A stretch of DNA of 64,000 bases, taken from contig JASTVH010000012.1 of the NCBI GenBank assembly GCA_042862465.1, forward strand, positions 17,092 through 81,091, given 5' to 3'. Positions within the stretch are counted from its first letter, which is position 1. Each line of letters opens with the position of its first letter. This document shows positions 56,558-64,000 of the stretch, piece by piece. The notes beneath the pieces were generated by a model that saw only the letters and a program-made list of their open reading frames with translations, was not told the DNA's origin and did not search any database. This stretch comes from JASTVH01 sp042862465. Lineage in GTDB: Bacteria > Pseudomonadota > Gammaproteobacteria > Pseudomonadales > Oleiphilaceae. A program made the translations under genes and the position numbers.

Positions 56558-57859
56558 ATGCGAAACCATCGATTAGTGAGCACAGCTGGCGCGACTGTGA
56601 TTCTGGCGTTATTGCTGCTGGGTGTCTGGGGCACCGTGCATGCGGAGTCATTCGGCGACGCCCTCCATCAACGCTTCAACGATAAGTTCGACTTCGACAA
56701 GCGCCACACCATCGTGGTCAGGCCGGGCCAGTCCATCCAGGCGGCCATTGACCGCGCCCAACCGGGTACGCGCATTTATGTGCTGGCAGGCACCTACAAG
56801 GAATCCGGTAACGCGACCAACGGTCTGAACATCTCCAAGAGTGGAATTAGCCTGGTGGGACAGCGGACCCGGAACAAGGGCGTCGTTCTGGAAAACGCGG
56901 GCAACCAGCGCAACGGCATCGTGGCGGTCCCCCCGGAACGCACCGAGTGCATGGCCTGCCACACCGACCTGGCACCACCGTTCCCCCTCTATCCCGAGGT
57001 GGACACTGCAATGACCCACCCGGATCCGGTGATCAAGGGGCTGGAAATCCGCAATATCACCATCAAGGGGTTCGACAACAACGGCCTGTTCACCGAACTG
57101 GTGGACGACTTCAAGTTTATCAACGTGCACTCGGTGAATAATCCCAATTACGGCATCTTCCCGACCCGTTCCAGCAATGGGCTGATCAGCCACAGCAGTG
57201 CCGTGGGCGCGAACGACAGCGGCATCTGGATCGAAACCTCTACGAACGTGCGGGCCAGCCATAATCTGGTCGCGGGCAACGTCAACGGCTTCGAAATATC
57301 CAATAGCGACGACATCGAGATTCTCTACAACGAGGCCCGGGGCAATACAGTGGGTATCGCCGCGCTCCTGCTGCCGGATATCTACCCGATCCGTGGCAGC
57401 GCCAAGCGGCTGACGATCAAGGGCAATTACATCCACGATAACAACCGGGAGAATACCGCCCACGAGGAATCCATTTTGGGCACGGTGCCCAAAGGGATTG
57501 GCATCCTGCATGTGGGCATCGACGACTCCGACATCACCGGCAACCTGCTGCACGGAAATGGTTTTTCCGGCATCGTGTTGGCGGACTACTGCGTGGTGGT
57601 CAACGACACGCCCTACGCCTGCGGCGCGGATCCCGACACACTGGCCCCCGGCTTTATCGAGGATAGCCCGGCCCTGAACAACCGTGTCACGGACAACCTG
57701 CTGATCAACAATGGCACCGTGGCTTCGCCCCATCCCTTCGACCTTGCCAGGGCGGACCTCACCCTCATCACGGATGTCACCGGCGCAACCAACTGCTATG
57801 ACGACAACCTGTTCACCACGTTTTTCTCAACACTGGGATTTCTGCCTGGTTGTGAATAG
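56558..57859 (+). CDS. secreted right-handed parallel beta-helix protein with a CXXCH motif
   Basis: 433 residues, signal peptide ending HAES, ribosome site AGGGGAATAGAC. RPGQSIQAAIDRAQPGTRIY and VLAGTYKES are the typical start of pectate-lyase-like beta-helix (NosD/parallel beta-helix repeat) proteins, followed by repeated short strands (LEIRNITIKGFDNNGLF, FKFINVHSVNNPNYGIF, GNYIHDNNRENTAHE). Residues 131-135, CMACH, form a c-type haem attachment motif within the helix. The family binds or cleaves polysaccharides; this member could carry one haem, which is rare. Isolated gene with its own terminator. Confidence 0.75.
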   Translation: MRNHRLVSTAGATVILALLLLGVWGTVHAESFGDALHQRFNDKFDFDKRHTIVVRPGQSIQAAIDRAQPGTRIYVLAGTYKESGNATNGLNISKSGISLVGQRTRNKGVVLENAGNQRNGIVAVPPERTECMACHTDLAPPFPLYPEVDTAMTHPDPVIKGLEIRNITIKGFDNNGLFTELVDDFKFINVHSVNNPNYGIFPTRSSNGLISHSSAVGANDSGIWIETSTNVRASHNLVAGNVNGFEISNSDDIEILYNEARGNTVGIAALLLPDIYPIRGSAKRLTIKGNYIHDNNRENTAHEESILGTVPKGIGILHVGIDDSDITGNLLHGNGFSGIVLADYCVVVNDTPYACGADPDTLAPGFIEDSPALNNRVTDNLLINNGTVASPHPFDLARADLTLITDVTGATNCYDDNLFTTFFSTLGFLPGCE

Positions 57860-57901
57860 TTCAGGGTGGAGGAACGGTTAACCAGGACCGTATTACAAAT
57901 G

Positions 57902-57935
57902 ATCCCCTGACTCCGAATGAGCAGGGGATTTTTGT
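57902..57935 (+). terminator. intrinsic terminator of the beta-helix gene
   Basis: Arms ATCCCCTG / CAGGGGAT around a 14-nt loop, followed by T5. Shares the ATCCCCTG...CAGGGGAT arms with the rpoS terminator. Confidence 0.75.
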
Positions 57936-57971
57936 GGGCGCGGAAGAGTCAGGTGAGGTCGACGTTAACGT

Positions 57972-58466
57972 TCAGTGTGGTGAGTCACCATCCATGGCAA
58001 TTGCCCCGTTAAACGTGTAGTTGTTGTAATACTGCAGGAGCAGGCGGGGCTCGTTGCATATCATTTCTCCGTAGGAAGCGCAGCAAAAGAACGCCCCGTC
58101 TCTGCTCACCAGGGGCTGTTCTGGCCGAGCAGTGTTTTCGCGGCTACCCATAACAGGGGCCTGGAAGGCTTGTCAGGTGCGCGTGACCTGCGTGGGTGGC
58201 ATTGTGAATTCCAGAGTGTGGGAGCCGAGCGTCATTCAGGGAATGATGACGCACAACACATTTGCAGGGAGTGACATGGACGTCAAAAGAACCATTGCCC
58301 AGGGACAAAAGGGCTCGATCGTGTTTATAAAAAAGAGTGGGGCGATCAGTTCGTCGCTGTTCGATACCGTTAAGACACCGCAGCGAACGAGTGGCTTGCC
58401 ACCATAGAAATCGCCTTGGACCGCCGCTCCATGGCTGAGTTCAATCTCAAAATTCCCAAAAGGCAT
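57972..58466 (-). pseudogene. small protein gene broken by two in-frame TGA codons
   Basis: From an ATG at 58466 with an excellent ribosome site (AGGGAGGGG, 6 bp upstream) one minus-strand frame reads 76 codons (PFGNFEIELSHGAAVQGDFY...), TGA at 58236, about 20 codons, TGA, then 65 codons to a TGA at 57972, ending RDGAFFCCASYGEMIC... and FNGAIAMDGDSPH. The three segments stay in one frame and look like protein throughout, and both internal TGA could be CGA-to-TGA changes. If intact it would make about 164 residues. No family recognised. Alternatives are two independent small genes or readthrough; decay is the simplest reading in this accessory region. Confidence 0.45.
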
Positions 58467-58479
58467 GCTTTGTCCCCTC

Positions 58480-58890
58480 CCTAGGGTCATAAAAGAGGAT
58501 GGCCAAAGACACCTTCGAGTCCAGTTCGAGGGTCGGCGAGTTCAATGTCGGTACAGTCCGAAGACGCCCATTGCATGTACAGTCCAGCTTCGTCCGACGA
58601 CCCGAATGGGCATGGTTGGCTGGTATCTTTTTTCCCCTCTCATAAACGGCGCTGGAACTACACCGATTGGATGAGGCATCGGGTGGACAGCCTTGAGATG
58701 GGGCGCTTTCTATAATCATCGGGTGTCGGTGGTGGGGCCCGTATTTGGCAATATCAACTCATCCAAGTCGCGCAATCGATTCAATCTGTGCGGTAAGTGA
58801 ATGGTGCAGGGACAATGGCTGCTTTAATGTTTGACGTACGGCATTGAGAAGTTGATGAATAACAGGCGGATGGTGAGCTTAAGTCGTGCT
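58480..58890 (+). pseudogene. decayed IS1182-family transposase remnant (3' part)
   Basis: Aligns by eye with the transposase at the right edge: 58490-58590 corresponds to the cysteine-cluster region (KEDGQRHLRVQFEGRRVQCR versus KEDDQNCLRAYFEGRLKQCR), and 58657-58695 matches NYTDWMKHRVD (NYTDWMRHRVD). After a frame change it continues YNHRVSVVGPVFGNINSSKS, the conserved block with the catalytic glutamate (here G for E), and QGQWLL...IEKLMN near 58805-58860. Several frameshifts and stop codons; non-functional. Shows an old insertion of the same family as the one at 62620. Confidence 0.75.
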
Positions 58891-59037
58891 CCTGACGTGT
58901 GTTGACGTCGGCCTAAGAGATCGGCGGCATGCCATTGTGATGAGCGGCCAGGAACCGCTAATTGGGATGATGATTGTTTGTGCAACGTGGTTGGATAAAA
59001 GCCATCAAGAGTGAGAAAAATCCTGTGAAGGGCTCGT

Positions 59038-59220
59038 TTGGAGTGGGTTTTCTGGAGGCTCGTTAAGAACGAGGTGAGTATCCGGACTTATATTGCTAAT
59101 CCTTTTTTGCTGCTCGGATATGAATTTTGGTTAGAGTACAAAGCGGAAAAGGAAGATGTCTGTCCTAATTGTGGTGTAGAACCCAAGCGTCCAGCGAATT
59201 TTGAACCATTCCAGTATTAA
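59038..59220 (+). CDS. short hypothetical protein with CPNC motif (weak)
   Basis: 60 residues, AT-rich codon use unlike the housekeeping genes. C-terminal CPNCGVEPKRPANFEPFQY has half of a zinc-ribbon. It may be the tail of a truncated gene. Not recognised and without strong ribosome site; kept only because the composition matches the SET-domain gene that follows. The stretch between the transposase remnant and this frame, 58891-59037, shows nothing. Confidence 0.25.
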   Translation: MEWVFWRLVKNEVSIRTYIANPFLLLGYEFWLEYKAEKEDVCPNCGVEPKRPANFEPFQY

Positions 59221-59729
59221 AACGATGTACGTAGGCAAAAAACTAATGATAAGTGTATGGCAAAAAAGATCATTGTCAGTATGTATGATAAGGGAAATTT
59301 TCAACCTAGGGTTGCCGGAATATGTCTAAAGAAAAATACGAGAAGGTGTTGGAGTGGTGCCTGTCACAAGGGGCGAAGCTGCATCCTGATATAGAACGCA
59401 AACAAGAGAATGGATTGTGGGGTATGTTTGCAACGGCGTCGATTCCCAAGAACACCGTCATCGCAAAGTTTCCGAGAGATAAAGTTTTTCAGATGGGGGA
59501 TGCGTACACCTACCCCAAAGACATGGCCTTTAATGAGAGGTATATTCACGCTGTTGCAAAGTCAATTTGTACAGAAGAAAAATTGTGGGGTGGATTTTAT
59601 GATTTTTATAGCCTAGAGGATCTAAAGGAAAATATGCCTGTTTTTATGGGCAATCTGAGCTGGGGGTGTTGGAAAATTTAAGTCGAACCTTATATGACTA
59701 CGTTAATGAGGTGGTTCGCCCCCTATACT

Positions 59730-60563
59730 CTAGACGCTCGATAGCTGCCTGAAATACTGTTTTTCAAAGTCTACCGGAGACAATCCGCCATTACTGCCAT
59801 GTCTGCGGACCGGGTTATAAAACATCTCGATGTAATCGAAGATATCTTGTCGAGCCAGTTCACGGCTCTTGTAGATCTTTCTCTTGATCCGCTCTTTCTT
59901 GAGTAACGAGAAGAAGCTCTCGGCGACAGCATTGTCATGACAGTTGCCCCGACGACTCATGCTGGGTTCGAGACGGTTTTCGGCCAGAAAGTCCCGCCAC
60001 TCTCGGCTGGTGTACTGAGAACCCTGGTCAGAATGAACCAAAACGCGCTCCTTGGGCCGTCGTCTCCAGGCCGCCATCAAGAGCGCATCCATCACAAGGT
60101 CTGTCGACATTCTCGGTTTCATGGACCAGCCAACGACTTGCCGCGAGAACAGATCCAAAACTGCTGCCAAATACAGAAATCCTTCATGCGTGCGGATATA
60201 GGTAATATCAGTCACCCAGCGCTCGTTCGGCTTCTCCACATCAAACTCGCGATTGAGATGATTGGGTGCAACATGGGCCGGCTCTCCTCCGTAGTAGCCT
60301 CTATGGCGCTTGTAACCCTGCTGTGCACGGATTCCTTCGGTCCTCATTAACCGGTAGACCCGGTTCTTGCTACAGCTCTCGCCGAGATCTCTGAGATCCA
60401 GAGTGATATTGCGATAACCATACACGCCGCCACTTAAGAGCCAGGACTGTTTGATGAGGCCCAGTAGTCTTCGGTTGGCTTTGGTACGGCTGCTTTCCGG
60501 TGAATTTCGCCAGGCATAGAATCCGCTGAAATGGACCTTCAGCACCCGGCACATCACACGCAC
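59730..60563 (-). CDS. IS3-family transposase OrfB (DDE integrase domain)
   Basis: 277 residues from the first ATG-type start, but the frame is open back to the slippery heptamer AAAAAAG at 60635-60641, so it is most likely translated as an OrfAB fusion by -1 frameshift (GRSVLCQRVRVKYRFIRAHQ read upstream). HTH_21-like segment then rve core: WVTDITYIRTHEGFLYLAAV (D), VLVHSDQGSQYTSREW (D), AVAESFFSLLKKERI (E). All three acidic residues present. Confidence 0.93.
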   Translation of the reverse strand: MRVMCRVLKVHFSGFYAWRNSPESSRTKANRRLLGLIKQSWLLSGGVYGYRNITLDLRDLGESCSKNRVYRLMRTEGIRAQQGYKRHRGYYGGEPAHVAPNHLNREFDVEKPNERWVTDITYIRTHEGFLYLAAVLDLFSRQVVGWSMKPRMSTDLVMDALLMAAWRRRPKERVLVHSDQGSQYTSREWRDFLAENRLEPSMSRRGNCHDNAVAESFFSLLKKERIKRKIYKSRELARQDIFDYIEMFYNPVRRHGSNGGLSPVDFEKQYFRQLSSV

Positions 60564-60601
60564 CTGAAACTCATTCTGGTGAGCCCTGATGAAGCGATAC
60601 T

Positions 60602-60883
60602 TTACTCGGACTCTTTGGCAAAGAACGCTGCGGCCTTTTTTAGTATGTCGCGCTCCTCGGTGACCCGGCGCAACTCCGAACGGAGCTTTCGAAGCTCATC
60701 CTGCTGATCGGTGATCTGCTGGTGCTGGCTCTCTGGATCGCCATACAGCTTGATCCACTTATACAAACTACCCGAGGTAATTCCTAACCGGCGACAGACG
60801 TCGGTGACCTTATAGCCCCGCTCCGTCACCTGCTTGACCGCTTCAATTTTGAATTCTTCCGAATAGCGTTTACCGCTCATCAT
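60602..60883 (-). CDS. IS3-family transposase OrfA (HTH)
   Basis: 93 residues from ATG 60883 (the next ATG is also possible). Helix-turn-helix of transposase_8 type: YSEEFKIEAVKQVTERGYKV, then LGITSGSLYKWIKLYGD, followed by a leucine-zipper-like coil (LRKLRSELRRVTEERDILKK). The frameshift site lies in ILKKAAAF. Binds the element ends and, alone, usually represses transposition. Confidence 0.92.
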   Translation of the reverse strand: MMSGKRYSEEFKIEAVKQVTERGYKVTDVCRRLGITSGSLYKWIKLYGDPESQHQQITDQQDELRKLRSELRRVTEERDILKKAAAFFAKESE

Positions 60884-61918
60884 CAACACCTGACTATTTT
60901 GCGTTAGTGTAACGCTATCAGGCGTCTACTGTATTGGGGGCGAACCAGTTCAGAAAAAAATGGAGTGGACTGTTGAAACAGTTGTAAATCTAGATCGCAC
61001 TCTGGACAGCGATGCGGGCAGAGATATCATACGCCAAGTTTTCCTTAATAATATAACCAGAGCGTGGGATGACGGATTTGTACCCCTGATTGATATGTTC
61101 AATCATTCGGACAAATATGGGGCCCGAAGAATGTCTAACAAGGACTATTATTTTCTGGTTTCGGCTTTTGACTATAGTCCAGGTGACCAAGTATGGATTT
61201 CTTATGGTGCAAAAGATATGTATCTGCATGCCATAAATTATGGCTATTTCGATACCAATGGGTCCCATTGCATCGATTTAGGTCGAGTAATACTTATGGC
61301 AGCTAACCCGTTCCAAAAAAGCTTTTTCAATATCTCAACAAAAAGTACAATTTTGTCGCGCAAAAAGATAGGGCTGGAAATATCCAATACAAGCTCGAAT
61401 TGGGAAAAGCGCTGCTTTTAGATAGCGCTCCTAATGTGTATGCAATTAACTTTTTATGTGATTTGAGTTTCAGGACGGACAACGAGCTGGCCTCGAGGAT
61501 TTATAATCCTTCGCGGTTCAGAGATCGCATGCTTCAATATATCGAAGCCTTTATGAATGTAAACAAGGTAGATAATTTTGGTTTAAATGATCTCCCAGAT
61601 AATATGAAGTATTTTTACCATATGCTAAAAAAAGAAAGAAAAATGCTATCGGATAATAGAGAGTGGGTGTTGGCAAATAGCCCGCCGGATAAAGCTGATA
61701 TAACCTGCCTAAAATAGCTTTAATATTGGATGCCGGGAATCTGAAAAGAGGTCAAAGAGAGCAGATCTGAATGTACGTGAGAGTTTCAAATCATCAGGGA
61801 CAGCATGTGCAGTGTGTACAGTGACAGTATTCCCCTGACACATGCCCCTAATAATGGGGGGATTACCGTTGCACCTCCAAAGCGGCCGCTTCACATGGCG
61901 TTATGCTAAGCGTACGTA

Positions 61919-61946
61919 TTGACGAACGTCCGAAATGGCGTACACT
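61919..61946 (+). promoter_or_regulatory. sigma-70 promoter of the toxin-antitoxin operon
   Basis: TTGACG, 16 bp, TACACT, 33 bp before the antitoxin start. Near-consensus -35. The upstream stretch 61718-61918 shows no gene and only short hairpin-forming sequences. Confidence 0.65.
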
Positions 61947-61951
61947 TTGTG

Positions 61952-61966
61952 GTTAGTTAAACTAAC
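61952..61966. promoter_or_regulatory. palindromic operator of the toxin-antitoxin operon
   Basis: GTTAGTT-A-AACTAAC: 7-bp perfect arms around one base, located at the expected transcription start between the promoter and the antitoxin ribosome site (GAGAGGTG). Fits autoregulation by the Phd/YefM-type antitoxin. Confidence 0.6.
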
Positions 61967-61978
61967 GAGAGGTGTACC

Positions 61979-62221
61979 ATGGCTGGAATTACGGCAACAG
62001 AGGCGCGCAGTAACCTCTACAGGCTGATAGATGAGGCGGCAGAATCCCATCAACCGGTCATCATTACTGGCAAGCGAAACAAAGCGGTATTGGTTTCAGA
62101 GGAAGATTGGGAGGCGATTCAGGAGACTCTGTTTCTCTTATCAGTACCTGGAATGCGTGAGTCTATTCGAGAGGGTATGGCAACTCCTACCAGCGAATGC
62201 GACGAGGAGTTGGATTGGTGA
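61979..62221 (+). CDS. Phd/YefM-family antitoxin
   Basis: 80 residues. N-terminal DNA-binding Phd/YefM fold (AGITATEARSNLYRLIDEAA, QPVIITGKRNKAVLVSEEDW) and an acidic, flexible C-terminal tail (MATPTSECDEELDW) for toxin neutralisation. Stop overlaps the toxin GTG by 3 bp, giving translational coupling. Autorepressor through the palindrome just upstream. Confidence 0.93.
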   Translation: MAGITATEARSNLYRLIDEAAESHQPVIITGKRNKAVLVSEEDWEAIQETLFLLSVPGMRESIREGMATPTSECDEELDW

Positions 62222-62481
62222 CCTGGAAGCTGGTTTACACCAAACAGGCGCAAAAAGACGCAAAAAAACTGGCATCCAGTGGTCTAAAGCCGAAGGCAAA
62301 AAAGTTATTAGAACTTATCGCTGAGGATCCATTCCAGAAACCCCCTCCCTTTGAAAAACTGGTTGGTGATTTGGCGGGAGCCTATTCCCGCAGAATCAAT
62401 ATTCAACATCGGTTGGTTTATCAGGTTCTGGAAGAAGAGAAGGTCGTAAAGGTCCTTCGTCTTTGGAGCCATTACGAGTAA
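62218..62481 (+). CDS. YoeB/Txe-family mRNA-interferase toxin
   Basis: 87 residues from GTG 62218. TWKLVYTKQAQKDAKKLASS, PFEKLVGDLAGAYSRRINIQ and C-terminal LRLWSHYE, with the histidine-tyrosine pair and arginine region of the YoeB active site. YoeB cleaves mRNA in the ribosomal A site. An in-frame upstream start exists only inside the antitoxin gene. Gene length normal (E. coli 84). Confidence 0.92.
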   Translation: MTWKLVYTKQAQKDAKKLASSGLKPKAKKLLELIAEDPFQKPPPFEKLVGDLAGAYSRRINIQHRLVYQVLEEEKVVKVLRLWSHYE

Positions 62482-62619
62482 AGCATAACCAGTGGGTGAA
62501 GCTGACCGGTACTACGCTGCGCACCGGCAGCTTACCCAAGGCGTTGAGCCTGTAGAAAAACCCTCAAATCCACCCCGCCATTTGGTAACCTCGGCATAAA
62601 CCAACAAGGAGCCGTTGGC

Positions 62620-64000
62620 ATGCCCCGATTCAAGCCTTACAACTACGGCCAGCAATCGATGGTCGTGATCAATTACGAAGAGCAACTCCAGCCTGGCACG
62701 TTCGAACATGCCATCCACTACCTGATCGAACACAAGCTGGACCTCGCCGCTTTCGAATCCCGCTATAAGAACGACGACACCGGCCGGGTGGCTTACGACC
62801 CTGCGATACTGCTGAAGATCATCCTGTTCGCGTACTCCAAGGGCATCACCTCCAGCCGTGAGATGCAGTGGTGCTGCGACACCAACATCCTGTTCAAGGC
62901 CCTGTCTTGCGATACCGTGCCGCACTTCACCACGTTGGCGGCTTTTGTCTCCAGCCATAGCGAAGCCATTGAAGACCTGTTTGAACAGGTCCTGTTGATT
63001 TGCCACGAGCAGGGGCTTTTGGGGAACGAGCTGTTTGCGATTGATGGCTGCAAGCTGCCTTCGAACGCGGCCAAGGAATGGTCGGGCACGTTTAAGGAGC
63101 TGGCCCAGAAGCGGGACAAGTTGCGGCGGATGATTCGCCACCGTTTGTCGGAGCACCGCCAACAGGATGAGGCGGAGACCGAGGCCGAACTGGACCGTCA
63201 GATCCGTGAGGGCAAGACGACGCTGGCTCTGGATGAAGCGGCGCAGAAGGTTGACCGGTTTTTAAAGACGCACGGCCCACGGATGGGCCAAGGCAAAAAA
63301 CCGAGCGAGGTGAAGAGTAATATCACCGACAATGAAAGCGCCAAGATGAAAACCGGCAAGGGCACGATCCAGGGTTATAACGGGGTGGCGGCGGTCGACA
63401 AGAAGCACCAGGTCATCATCGATGCCCAGGCCTTTGGGGCTGGGCCGGAATACCATGCTCTCATGCCTGTGTTGGAACGGATCGAACGCCGGTATCGAGA
63501 TCTGGGGATCGTTGACGCCATCTACCAAAGTGGAGCTGTGGTGACAGCCGACACCGGCTTCGCCAATGAACCCAACATGCGTTACCTCTACGAGCGCGGC
63601 ATCAACGGTTACATCCCGGACAATCAATTTCGGCAGCGTGATCCGCTGTTTGACCATCAAAAGGACAAGTACGGCAAACGCCACCAAGACCAGGCGAAGT
63701 CACCCCGTCCGAAAATCATTCCCGCCCGTGCCTTCGACTTTGATTCGACACAGAAGAGCTGCCGTTGTCCGGCCGGTCAGGAGCTGAAGCTCAAAGCCGT
63801 GAAAGAGGACGACCAGAATTGTTTGCGGGCCTATTTTGAAGGTCGCCTGAAGCAGTGTCGCTCCTGCCCAAAGAAGTCCCATTGCATGCACAACCCGGCC
63901 TCTGCGGATCATCCAAAAGGGCATGGTCGCCAGGTGTCCTTCCTGATGTCTCACAAGCGTCGCCCGAACTACACCGACTGGATGAAACACCGGGTAGACA
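62620..64000 (+). CDS. IS1182-family transposase (partial at the right edge)
   Basis: Open from ATG 62620 (AAGGAG site) to the end, 460 residues without stop. N-terminal DUF772-type domain (NYEEQLQPGTFEHAIHYLIE, AYDPAILLKIILFAYSKGIT, TLAAFVSSHSEAIEDLFEQ), first catalytic Asp in FAIDGCKLPSNAAKEWSG, a coiled coil (EHRQQDEAETEAELDRQI), second Asp in VVTADTGFANEPN, and a cysteine cluster (CRCP, CRSCPKKSHCM). The catalytic glutamate block lies outside. The left end is likely around 62550-62575, but its inverted repeat cannot be confirmed without the other end. Confidence 0.92.
   Translation, partial: MPRFKPYNYGQQSMVVINYEEQLQPGTFEHAIHYLIEHKLDLAAFESRYKNDDTGRVAYDPAILLKIILFAYSKGITSSREMQWCCDTNILFKALSCDTVPHFTTLAAFVSSHSEAIEDLFEQVLLICHEQGLLGNELFAIDGCKLPSNAAKEWSGTFKELAQKRDKLRRMIRHRLSEHRQQDEAETEAELDRQIREGKTTLALDEAAQKVDRFLKTHGPRMGQGKKPSEVKSNITDNESAKMKTGKGTIQGYNGVAAVDKKHQVIIDAQAFGAGPEYHALMPVLERIERRYRDLGIVDAIYQSGAVVTADTGFANEPNMRYLYERGINGYIPDNQFRQRDPLFDHQKDKYGKRHQDQAKSPRPKIIPARAFDFDSTQKSCRCPAGQELKLKAVKEDDQNCLRAYFEGRLKQCRSCPKKSHCMHNPASADHPKGHGRQVSFLMSHKRRPNYTDWMKHRVD

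Larger units (their letters stand above)
59712..60947 (-). mobile_element. IS3-family insertion sequence, 1236 bp
   Basis: Terminal inverted repeats of about 35 bp with few mismatches: left TGGTTCGCCCCCTATACT..., right end reverse-complemented TGGTTCGCCCCCAATACA.... Two genes, orfA and orfB, on the minus strand with a programmed -1 site. Left flank AATGAGG and right flank GTTCAG show no 3-4 bp duplication, but joining them restores the SET reading frame (VNE-VQKK), so the insertion was nearly precise. All catalytic motifs of OrfB are kept, so the element may still be active. Confidence 0.93.
59322..61717 (+). pseudogene. SET-domain protein methyltransferase (SETD3/RuBisCO-LSMT-like), disrupted
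   Basis: Reconstructing the frame gives about 390 residues: GLWGMFATASIPKNTVIAKF (SET N-terminal 'G.glfA...I..g..i..iP'), NITRAWDDGFVPLIDMFNHS and WISYGAKDMYLHAINYGYFD, the two catalytic SET blocks (NHS and YG.....N.YG), then an LSMT-type substrate-binding helical domain. The gene is broken three ways: a one-base indel in T5 at 59641-59645 (frame resumes as YGQSELGVLENLSRTLYDYV), the IS3 element at 59712-60947, and a one-base indel in A6/T5 at 61315-61327 (frame resumes as QYLNKKYNFVAQKDRAGN). AT-rich, so probably acquired. SETD3/LSMT-like proteins are mainly eukaryotic. Confidence 0.75.

Noticed and set aside
58132..58407. 91-codon plus-strand frame
   Set aside because: Opposite the more convincing minus-strand coding frame with a good ribosome site; no recognisable features.
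61880..61910. Integron attC-like end (GCGGCCGCTTCA...GGCGTTATGC)
   Set aside because: The matching 5' core site (RYYYAAC) with complementary L''/R'' boxes is not found in the preceding 150 bp, and no integrase is seen.

Overview
The window is chromosomal DNA from a GC-rich gammaproteobacterium. The run dnaE-accA-tilS-pyrG-kdsA-eno-ftsB-ispD-ispF-truD-surE-pcm-(DUF368)-nlpD-rpoS is the standard gammaproteobacterial housekeeping order. With mtnBDC, arsC-wrbA-DUF2069 and MSHA-type pilus genes it suggests a marine or halophilic lineage near Marinobacter, Hahella or the Oceanospirillales. The genus is an inference.

Region 1 (1-21.5 kb, almost all minus strand). A cyclic-nucleotide-binding/CBS protein runs off the left edge. 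Next comes a compact, mostly overlapping operon read from 17.4 kb down to about 3.0 kb: AMP-forming ligase, PLP-dependent decarboxylase, acyl-CoA-dehydrogenase-like protein, two divergent ketoacyl-synthase-III-like proteins flanking an unknown protein, alpha/beta hydrolase, a degenerate asparagine-synthetase-like protein and an acyl carrier protein. The same strand continues with a transport set: two repeat-type helical proteins, LolD/MacB-type ATPase, FtsX-type permease, LolA-like periplasmic protein and outer-membrane beta-barrel. A separate FadE/DmdC-type dehydrogenase follows. Upstream lie a MalT/LuxR-type regulator and a DUF2156 acyltransferase-like gene. I read the block as an uncharacterised carrier-protein-tethered biosynthesis and envelope-export system, and it is the most interesting part of the window.

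Region 2 (21.8-38.7 kb). This part mixes Smr protein, small lipoprotein, molybdenum hydroxylase (iorAB-like) with its XdhC chaperone, methionine-salvage mtnBDC with a good promoter, DUF3080 lipoprotein, a large lipoprotein, prepilin plus type II/IV secretion ATPase, arsC-wrbA-DUF2069, a TlpA-like lipoprotein and a fatty-acyl-CoA ligase. Two families of short palindromic repeats sit between these genes.

Region 3 (38.7-56.1 kb, plus strand). Conserved housekeeping genes from dnaE to rpoS. Oddities are a 17-copy 7-bp tandem repeat between tilS and pyrG, a codon-usage patch inside eno, and a cluster of GGTAAC-type motifs around nlpD.

Region 4 (56.5-64 kb). An accessory region holding a beta-helix protein with a CXXCH motif, a minus-strand gene broken by two in-frame TGA codons, a decayed IS1182-type transposase remnant, a SETD3/RuBisCO-LSMT-like SET-domain gene disrupted by an IS3-family element and two homopolymer frameshifts, a Phd/YefM-YoeB toxin-antitoxin pair with its own promoter and operator, and an IS1182-family transposase running off the right edge. 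No tRNA, rRNA or CRISPR array was recognised.
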